A stretch of 5,434 nucleotides of DNA from an uncultured Actinomycetes bacterium (GTDB lineage Bacteria > Actinomycetota > Actinomycetes > Nanopelagicales > Nanopelagicaceae). Shown here piece after piece: positions 1 through 4,770 of this stretch (positions within the stretch are counted from its first letter, which is position 1; each line of letters opens with the position of its first letter). Both the position numbers and the translations under genes were made by a program. The notes below the pieces were generated by a model. It was given only the letters and a program-made list of their open reading frames with translations. It did no database searches and was not told where the DNA came from. The stretch is taken from positions 1-5,434 of the forward strand of contig CAIYQS010000251.1 of NCBI GenBank assembly GCA_903928395.1, in the 5' to 3' direction.

Positions 1-594
1 AATAATGCCAGCGCATATCAAGCACCAGATCGACTCATATAAAAACGTCGGTTGGAAAGTTGCGAAATTCTCAAAACCGAGAGGACGATCCGCTAGCGGA
101 ATCTTGAGTCCCCAAGGAAGGCTCGTGGGTCTTCCGAATAATTCGTGATTGAACCAATTTCCCCATCGCCCAATTGCTTGCGCAATAAGAATTCCAGGGG
201 CAAGCGCATCCAGCGCTAGTGCAAAGGTGATACTCCGATTCGCTTTTTTGAAATATAGATAGGCGACACCTGTTCCTAAAGCCACCGCGCCCCAAATCCC
301 CATTCCGCCTTCCCAGATCTTGAAGGCATTACTTAATCGCCCGTTCGCGCCGAAATACAACTCCGGTGAAGTGAGAACGTGATAAATGCGACCCCCAATA
401 ACCCCAGCGGGTATCACGTAGATCGCTAAATCATAAAGTTCAGAGGGAATCCCACCACTCTTTATCCAGCGGATACGACCTATAGCCAGAGCGACAAGAA
501 TTCCTAAGAGAATACAGAGCGCGTAATAATGAATGGTGATCGCCCCCAACTCAATCGAAGAATTCGAAGGAGTTGGGATAAAACGATCAAACAA
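1..594 (-). CDS. lgt: Prolipoprotein diacylglyceryl transferase, C-terminus cut by the window edge
   Basis: Lgt is a polytopic membrane enzyme that moves the diacylglyceryl group of phosphatidylglycerol onto the lipobox cysteine of prolipoproteins. My translation gives 198 residues, open to the window edge; the usual length is near 260-300, so the last helices lie outside. Visible landmarks are IELGAITIHYYAL (residues 14-26), with the conserved tyrosine after the first turn, WEGGMGIWG (94-102), the Lgt signature GRWGNWFNHELFG (142-154), which includes the catalytic-type arginine and asparagine, and PTFLYES (182-188). The only plausible start is TTG at 594-592: an in-frame TAA lies five codons upstream, and the next TTG falls inside conserved sequence. 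No clear Shine-Dalgarno precedes it, and it begins 8 bases after the dsbA-like stop, so translation may depend on the upstream gene. Identification is firm; the start is well supported but not proven. Confidence 0.95.
   Translation of the reverse strand, partial: MFDRFIPTPSNSSIELGAITIHYYALCILLGILVALAIGRIRWIKSGGIPSELYDLAIYVIPAGVIGGRIYHVLTSPELYFGANGRLSNAFKIWEGGMGIWGAVALGTGVAYLYFKKANRSITFALALDALAPGILIAQAIGRWGNWFNHELFGRPTSLPWGLKIPLADRPLGFENFATFQPTFLYESIWCLICAGII
545..577 (-). repeat. Imperfect hairpin just inside the lgt coding region
   Basis: The arms CCCAACTC (545-552) and GAGTTGGG (570-577) are perfect inverted complements. Inside them, TCGAA (555-559) and TTCGA (563-567) pair again around a three-base loop, with a two-by-two internal loop between the stems. 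In the message the structure starts 17 bases after the first base of the TTG start codon and encodes part of the N-terminal PTPSNSSIELG segment. No T-run follows on either strand, so it does not look like a terminator. A role in lgt translation or mRNA stability is possible, but chance or coding constraint could also explain it. Confidence 0.45.
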
Positions 595-602
595 GGATGG
601 AC

Positions 603-1313
603 TTACTTAACACCAAGATCGGTAAGAACCTTGGTGAATAACTTGGCGTTATAGTCGGTAGCCAAAGGAAGCGTCTTCCCATTGACAATGACGGTGGGTG
701 TGGCGTTGATATTTTTTGCAGCCGCATCAGCTTCGATGTTGCGCGTCCAATTGATGTATTTGCCACTTGTTATGCATGTATCAAATGTCTTCGAAGTAAT
801 TCCTACCGAGTGACCTAGCAAAATCAACTGTGCATTGGTCCAGTACGCCGAATTTTCCGCCATCTGAGTTGATGAAGGTTGGTTCACGTAGAGAGCAGTA
901 TGCATTTCGAGAAATTTGCCTTGATCCGCCGCGCAAGCCGCAGCTGCAGCTGTCAAAATGGAATCGGGAGCAATGAAAGACATCGGATGATAAACCGCAT
1001 TAATTTTCCCAGCGCGTACTAGTCCATCGACGTAGGTGTTGTTGACTGCCTCAAAGTTTCGACAATTTGGACAACGAAAATCTTCATACATATCGACTTT
1101 AACCTTTGCCGTTGGATTTATCGAAATACCGTAACCATCGGCTTTTGTCACGAGTGCTGGAAGGGCGGCATGCGAATTGGAGTGGTTCTTTGCCAGCGCA
1201 GCGCCTACACCAGCGATTACTATGAACGCGATCATTCCGATAACGAGGTAGCGAGTGAATTTATCGCCCTGCTTCTTCGGAGCTTTATTCTTCTTCGCTT
1301 TTTTGTCAGCCAT
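603..1313 (-). CDS. Membrane-anchored DsbA-like thiol:disulfide oxidoreductase
   Basis: This 236-residue protein has a very lysine-rich cytoplasmic N-terminus (residues 1-20), one hydrophobic span (about 22-41) and an extracytoplasmic thioredoxin-fold domain. That arrangement is a signal anchor; I see no lipobox. The active site is CPNC at 81-84 in the context DMYEDFRCPNC, and the cis-proline loop is ATPTVIVNG (204-212, P206), both typical of the DsbA/thioredoxin_4 family. Two further cysteines, C127 and C180, are placed much like the second disulfide of mycobacterial DsbA (Rv2969c). The expected role is forming or isomerising disulfides in secreted and membrane proteins. It follows a MauE-like gene, a plausible redox partner, and precedes lgt. 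The ATG start is backed by a strong GAGGAG site. The family is clear; whether it acts as oxidase or isomerase cannot be read from sequence. Confidence 0.9.
   Translation of the reverse strand: MADKKAKKNKAPKKQGDKFTRYLVIGMIAFIVIAGVGAALAKNHSNSHAALPALVTKADGYGISINPTAKVKVDMYEDFRCPNCRNFEAVNNTYVDGLVRAGKINAVYHPMSFIAPDSILTAAAAACAADQGKFLEMHTALYVNQPSSTQMAENSAYWTNAQLILLGHSVGITSKTFDTCITSGKYINWTRNIEADAAAKNINATPTVIVNGKTLPLATDYNAKLFTKVLTDLGVK
611..636 (-). repeat. Stem-loop at the 3' end of the dsbA-like gene
   Basis: CACCAAG (611-617) and CTTGGTG (630-636) form a perfect seven-base-pair stem with a 12-base loop, overlapping the last codons of the dsbA-like gene. The message continues with TTAAGTAAG and has no uridine run, so this is not a typical intrinsic terminator. 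It lies upstream of the lgt start, and the hairpin at 545-577 lies downstream, so the start region would sit between two structures. The function is unknown. Confidence 0.35.
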
Positions 1314-1321
1314 CTTCGCTT

Positions 1322-1327
1322 CTCCTC
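1322..1327 (-). promoter_or_regulatory. Strong ribosome binding site of the dsbA-like gene
   Basis: GAGGAG lies eight bases before the ATG at 1313-1311, in the only gap between genes (1314-1342) longer than a few bases. It is the best Shine-Dalgarno sequence in the window and fixes this start. Two tandem TAA codons (1345-1343 and 1342-1340) end the preceding mauE-like frame. Together they suggest that translation re-initiates independently here, whereas the upstream genes rely on overlap. I see no convincing promoter in the gap. Confidence 0.8.
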
Positions 1328-1342
1328 AAATTGATACGGTTA

Positions 1343-1831
1343 TTATTCCGATTCAGAACTCTCTTTATCCAGCCCAAATTTACCGTGTGGGAAGCGATAT
1401 AAATACCCCGCGACAATGGTGAGCCCGATATCACGAAGGATTTCAGTTAAATAGACCCCGCCATGGACCTTGCCATCAGCAGTTACTCCACCATTCCCAA
1501 AACATCCACAGTTAATTGCCAGTTTTCGAGCCCAAGCCTGCCCTACCGCAAAAACGAACAGCAGCATTAGCGCCCCTGAGAGCGTCGCTGACAACCGAAC
1601 CCAAATTCCTACGATCAAGAGGAGCGCTAGGCCAATTTCAAGCCACGGCAGCACGTAACCAAAAATGTTTGCTACTGAAACTGGAAGTAATTTATACACT
1701 CTCACCGAAGCGGTGGCCTGAGCTGGATTTTTTGCCTTGAGATAACCTGCTGCGAAAAGGACTCCCCCGAGCAATAATCTTCCGATCAAAGTTAACCATC
1801 CGCGGATTTCGGCTGTAAATAAATTTTTCAA
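1343..1831 (-). CDS. MauE/DoxX-family integral membrane protein
   Basis: This 162-residue protein has about four membrane spans (roughly residues 12-31, 51-76, 78-98 and 127-146). The motif LPWLEIGLALLL (61-72) and the cysteine pair NCGCFGNGG (107-115; C108 and C110) are typical of the MauE branch of the DoxX-like superfamily. MauE is known from methylamine dehydrogenase maturation, where it works with the thioredoxin-like MauD; no mau structural genes are seen here, so a general redox role with the adjacent DsbA-like protein is the better inference. The C-terminus is acidic (ESSESE). The start is TTG, sharing TTGA with the trpA stop, and AAAGGA lies 11 bases upstream. A later TTG at codon 15 would cut into the first span. 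The family call is fairly secure; the exact substrate is unknown. Confidence 0.8.
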   Translation of the reverse strand: MKNLFTAEIRGWLTLIGRLLLGGVLFAAGYLKAKNPAQATASVRVYKLLPVSVANIFGYVLPWLEIGLALLLIVGIWVRLSATLSGALMLLFVFAVGQAWARKLAINCGCFGNGGVTADGKVHGGVYLTEILRDIGLTIVAGYLYRFPHGKFGLDKESSESE

Positions 1832-2625
1832 TTGCGTATTAATCCTTTCGATAACTCACGCGCCAATTCTCGAACTTTTTCCAATCCCACTTCTGGTGAT
1901 GAGCTATCCTGAAGCAAACGGATAAAAGCTGAGCCAACAATCACGCCATCTGCATATTGGGCTACCTCGTGCGCTTGCTCTGGGGTGGATACTCCTAAAC
2001 CAACGGCGACTGGGAGATCACTTACCTCCCGAACTCGGCCAACTAGTTCGCGAGCGCTACTTGAAACACTTGTCCTCGTTCCGGTCACACCCATGAGCGA
2101 AGCCGCGTAGATAAACCCGGTTGTCGCTTCAGAGACACGGCGTAGGCGTTCCATCCCAGTGCTCGGAGCCACAACATAAATTCGATTTGTATCGAATTCG
2201 GAAGATGCCGTGATCCAGGCGGCAGACTCTTCAATGGTGAGATCCGGAGTTATGACACCGGAGCCCCCAACGGCTTTGAGTTGCGCCAGAAATGGAGTAA
2301 CACCATATTTTTCAATCGGATTCCAATACGTCATCACAACAGTTGGAGCTAATTTTGCTACTGCCTCCAAGGTAGCGAAAACTTCCTTCGCTCCCGTCCC
2401 ATTCCGAAGCGAAGTATCCGCCGCGGCTTGAATAATTGGTCCATCCATTACTGGATCGCTATACGGAAACCCAATTTCGATAGCATCCACCCCACCCTCG
2501 ACCATGGCAGTTAACGCATCAATGCATCCCTGTTGGGTGGGAAACCCTGCAGGCAAATACCCAATGAGGAGCGCTCGATTTTCGGCGCGTGCTTTTAGGA
2601 ATAGCGCATCAAGACGGGTACTCAT
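1828..2625 (-). CDS. trpA: Tryptophan synthase alpha subunit
   Basis: TrpA cleaves indole-3-glycerol phosphate to indole and glyceraldehyde-3-phosphate; the indole is channelled to TrpB in the cytoplasmic alpha2-beta2 complex. The 265 residues match the family length. The signature IEIGFPYSDPVMDGP (49-63) carries the catalytic glutamate (E50, equivalent to E49 of E. coli) and aspartate (D61, equivalent to D60). Other landmarks are MTYWNP (98-103), GVITPDL (123-129), YAASLMGVTGTR (173-184, phosphate-binding region and flexible loop) and AVGLGVST (207-214). Its ATG overlaps the trpB stop by four bases (ATGA), and its TGA overlaps the start of the mauE-like gene, so coupled translation is likely. 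All expected catalytic residues are present and nothing looks broken. Confidence 0.98.
   Translation of the reverse strand: MSTRLDALFLKARAENRALLIGYLPAGFPTQQGCIDALTAMVEGGVDAIEIGFPYSDPVMDGPIIQAAADTSLRNGTGAKEVFATLEAVAKLAPTVVMTYWNPIEKYGVTPFLAQLKAVGGSGVITPDLTIEESAAWITASSEFDTNRIYVVAPSTGMERLRRVSEATTGFIYAASLMGVTGTRTSVSSSARELVGRVREVSDLPVAVGLGVSTPEQAHEVAQYADGVIVGSAFIRLLQDSSSPEVGLEKVRELARELSKGLIRN
1843..1848 (-). promoter_or_regulatory. Likely ribosome binding site of the mauE-like gene
   Basis: AAAGGA lies inside the end of trpA, 11 bases before the TTG start at 1831-1829. The spacing is slightly long. It supports the TTG that overlaps the trpA stop, although re-initiation by ribosomes finishing trpA may matter as much. 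Confidence 0.45.
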
Positions 2626-3824
2626 GACAAAGGAATTCCAAAATACTCTGCCGCGGTTTGAACATCTTTATCTCCGCGGCCGGAAAGGTTTACCAAAAGC
2701 ACGGCTTCCGATCCCAACTCTTTTCCAATTTCCATAGCGCCAGCGAGCGCATGCGCACTTTCGATAGCAGGGATAATGCCCTCAGTTTTACATAGAAGCG
2801 CAAAAGCTTCCATCGCTTGTGCGTCGGTGATCGATCGATACTCGGCGCGGCCAATGTCGTGAAGGTAGGCATGTTCAGGCCCTACGCCTGGATAATCAAG
2901 TCCAGCCGAAATCGAATGCGATTCAATAGTTTGACCATTTTTATCTTGTAAAACGTAAGAACGGGTTCCGTGTAGAACTCCTGGCGAACCACCGGAAATA
3001 GTCGCAGCATGAAGTCCAGTTTCAATCCCGCTACCACCGGCTTCAAGTCCGACGAGACGGACGTCGGCATCGTCGAGGAAGGGGTGGAAAATTCCAATCG
3101 CGTTTGAACCACCACCAACGCATGCCAGGATCACATCAGGAAGTCGTCCCATAAGTTCGAGGCACTGCTGCCGCGCCTCGATTCCAATGATTCGGTGAAA
3201 ATCGCGAACCATGGTGGGAAAGGGGTGAGGACCCGCAACTGTTCCCAACAAATAATGCGTGGTTTCTACGTTTGTGACCCAATCCCGCATTGCTTCATTA
3301 ATAGCGTCTTTGAGAGTTTTACTCCCCTGGGTTACTGGAATAACCTCCGCGCCAAGCAATTTCATTCGAGCGACGTTGAGTGATTGCCTTCTTGTGTCTT
3401 CTTCACCCATATAAACGACGCATTCGAGCCCCATCAAGGCTGCCGCCGTCGCAGATGCAACCCCGTGCTGCCCGGCACCAGTCTCGGCGATGATCCGCTT
3501 TTTACCCATCCGTTTGGTTAAGAGCGCCTGCCCAAGAACATTATTGATTTTGTGGCTTCCAGTGTGATTCAAATCTTCCCGCTTGAGAAGTATTCGGGCT
3601 CCACCTGCGTGCTGGGCGAAGCGAGGAACTTCCGTGATGATGCTTGGTCTTCCGGTATAACTCCGATGCAACTCCGCCAGTTCGGACTGAAATTCTGGAT
3701 CTTTGAGTGCAATCTCATGGGCGAGAGTTAACTCATCCAGCGCCGCTATCAGTGCTTCGGGAACAAAACGCCCGCCATAAGGTCCAAAATGCCCGATGAT
3801 ATTGGAATCGATCGGATGGCTCAT
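2622..3824 (-). CDS. trpB: Tryptophan synthase beta subunit
   Basis: TrpB is the pyridoxal-phosphate enzyme that condenses indole with serine to give tryptophan. The 400 residues are full length and of the standard TrpB1 type. The PLP lysine is K92 in NHTGSHKINN (86-95). ETGAGQHGVA (114-123) contains the catalytic glutamate E114, equivalent to E109 of the Salmonella enzyme. GGGSNAIG (237-244) binds the cofactor phosphate, and NLSGRGDKD (379-387) holds the serine near the pyridine nitrogen. The N-terminal GPYGGRFVPE (14-23) is also characteristic. The ATG overlaps the trpC stop by four bases, and the stop overlaps the trpA start in the same way. No strong Shine-Dalgarno precedes the start, which fits translational coupling. 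Confidence 0.98.
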   Translation of the reverse strand: MSHPIDSNIIGHFGPYGGRFVPEALIAALDELTLAHEIALKDPEFQSELAELHRSYTGRPSIITEVPRFAQHAGGARILLKREDLNHTGSHKINNVLGQALLTKRMGKKRIIAETGAGQHGVASATAAALMGLECVVYMGEEDTRRQSLNVARMKLLGAEVIPVTQGSKTLKDAINEAMRDWVTNVETTHYLLGTVAGPHPFPTMVRDFHRIIGIEARQQCLELMGRLPDVILACVGGGSNAIGIFHPFLDDADVRLVGLEAGGSGIETGLHAATISGGSPGVLHGTRSYVLQDKNGQTIESHSISAGLDYPGVGPEHAYLHDIGRAEYRSITDAQAMEAFALLCKTEGIIPAIESAHALAGAMEIGKELGSEAVLLVNLSGRGDKDVQTAAEYFGIPLS

Positions 3825-4618
3825 ATGCCAACGGTACCAGCAGGCTTTCGGCCTAGAAGAGAGTTAATGGCTAGGGCTGGGTCACCGGCACGTACCAAAG
3901 TCTCCCCCACCAGAATGGCCTTGGCTCCGGCCGCCTGCGCGCTAATGACTTGAGAACGTGTTGAAATACCTGATTCGGCCACCCGGATGCGATCACCAGG
4001 TATTAATGGGAGTAGCGTCGAAAATGCGTCGTCATTTATATCAAGGGTTTTGAGATTTCGAGCATTCACACCAATGATGTTGGCACCGATCGAAAGCGCT
4101 CGCTCGAGTTCGATTTCATTATGAATTTCGACTAACACGCTCATACCAAGCTCCCGTGAGAGCGCTTGGAATTCGCTTAATTGAGCATCCGATAGCGCGG
4201 CGACAATGAGCAAAATCAAGTCAGCACCTAACGCACGAGTTTCGTAGACCTGATATTCAGTGACGGTAAAGTCCTTCCGGAGAACCGGGAGATTTACGGC
4301 CTTACGGACCTCTAAAAGGTCTTCTGGCGAACCTCCGAACCGCCGCTTTTCTGTAAGAACACTGATGACTGCCGCACCCGCTGATTCGTAACTCATCGCT
4401 AGTTGAGCGGGATCTGCAATAATCGCAAGTTCGCCTTTGCTTGGCGAAGCACGCTTTACTTCCGCAATTATTTGCATTCCATTTTTTGCAAGAGCTGCAT
4501 GTGCATCGCGAACTTTGGGTGCAATCGCGACTTGTTCGAGAAGTTCCGCTCGAGACACTTCACGGGCCTTTACATCTTCAATTACCCCGGCGACAATCGA
4601 ATCCAAAACAGTACTCAC
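3821..4618 (-). CDS. trpC: Indole-3-glycerol phosphate synthase
   Basis: TrpC closes the indole ring by decarboxylating carboxyphenylamino-deoxyribulose phosphate to indole-3-glycerol phosphate, the substrate of TrpA. At 265 residues it is a single-domain enzyme with no fused TrpF domain. Catalytic residues can be read off the TIM barrel: E53 and K55 in IIAEVKRASPSKG (50-62), K115 in LRKDF (113-117), E164 in VLVEIHNE (161-168), N185 in GVNARNLKT (183-191), and E215-S216 in VAESGIS (213-219). The start is GTG at 4618-4616, sharing GTGA with the stop of the small upstream gene; the resulting MSTVLDSIVAGVIED beginning suits actinobacterial TrpC. The 3' end overlaps trpB by ATGA. With no trpF in the window, the preceding isomerisation is probably done by a PriA-type enzyme encoded elsewhere. 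Confidence 0.97.
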   Translation of the reverse strand: MSTVLDSIVAGVIEDVKAREVSRAELLEQVAIAPKVRDAHAALAKNGMQIIAEVKRASPSKGELAIIADPAQLAMSYESAGAAVISVLTEKRRFGGSPEDLLEVRKAVNLPVLRKDFTVTEYQVYETRALGADLILLIVAALSDAQLSEFQALSRELGMSVLVEIHNEIELERALSIGANIIGVNARNLKTLDINDDAFSTLLPLIPGDRIRVAESGISTRSQVISAQAAGAKAILVGETLVRAGDPALAINSLLGRKPAGTVGI

Positions 4619-4770
4619 AACGTTGGGTCTTCGCCTTCATTGAGAGAGTTCCAAGGCGTTTTTGCTCGGGGCTCATAACGTTTGGAAAGTCCACGCTTTG
4701 TAATCCGAAAAGCGAATAGCAAGAAAATGATCAGAAGGAGAAACACTACCAATAGCTTTACAACCAACAT
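4615..4770 (-). CDS. 51-residue single-span membrane protein of the trp operon
   Basis: This short gene fills the space between trpE and trpC exactly. ATG (4770-4768) follows the trpE TAG directly, and the TGA (4617-4615) shares GTGA with the trpC start. The product has a hydrophobic span (about residues 6-21), then a basic stretch (R22 to R31, including KRGLSKR), then a polar tail with TPWNSLNEGEDPTL (38-51). The basic residues suggest that the C-terminus is cytoplasmic. In M. tuberculosis and relatives this slot holds a larger tryptophan-operon membrane protein (Rv1610; the TIGR02234/Trp_oprn_chp family). From memory, that family ends in a similar W-x-x-L-x-x-G-x-D-P-T tail, so this could be a reduced version keeping only the last span and tail. 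The function is unknown. The tight fit at both ends argues that it is a real gene. Confidence 0.75.
   Translation of the reverse strand: MLVVKLLVVFLLLIIFLLFAFRITKRGLSKRYEPRAKTPWNSLNEGEDPTL

Noticed and set aside
71..295. A 74-codon minus-strand frame overlapping lgt
   Set aside because: It lies in a different frame inside the lgt coding sequence, has low-complexity composition and matches no family; the lgt frame shows clear Lgt motifs across the same bases.
611..636. An intrinsic terminator between the dsbA-like gene and lgt
   Set aside because: A stem is present, but no uridine run follows in the direction of transcription and lgt starts almost at once.
1314..1342. A promoter in the gap before the dsbA-like gene
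   Set aside because: The 29 bases are mostly taken by a stop codon and a Shine-Dalgarno; no convincing -35/-10 pair can be placed, though one inside the mauE-like gene cannot be excluded.
1470..1740. Plus-strand open frames opposite the mauE-like gene
   Set aside because: They are antisense shadows, proline- and serine-rich, with no recognisable domain or ribosome binding site.
2210..2737. Plus-strand frames opposite trpA and the trpA/trpB junction
   Set aside because: The conserved TrpA and TrpB residues fully explain these bases on the minus strand; the antisense products look like nothing known.
2690..3118. Minus-strand frames inside trpB in another frame
   Set aside because: They are out-of-frame readings of trpB with no motif and no start signal.
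4403..4719. Three overlapping plus-strand frames opposite the trpC start and the small membrane gene
   Set aside because: They are mutually overlapping antisense frames with no coherent domain; the minus strand is occupied by trpC and the exactly fitted 51-codon gene.
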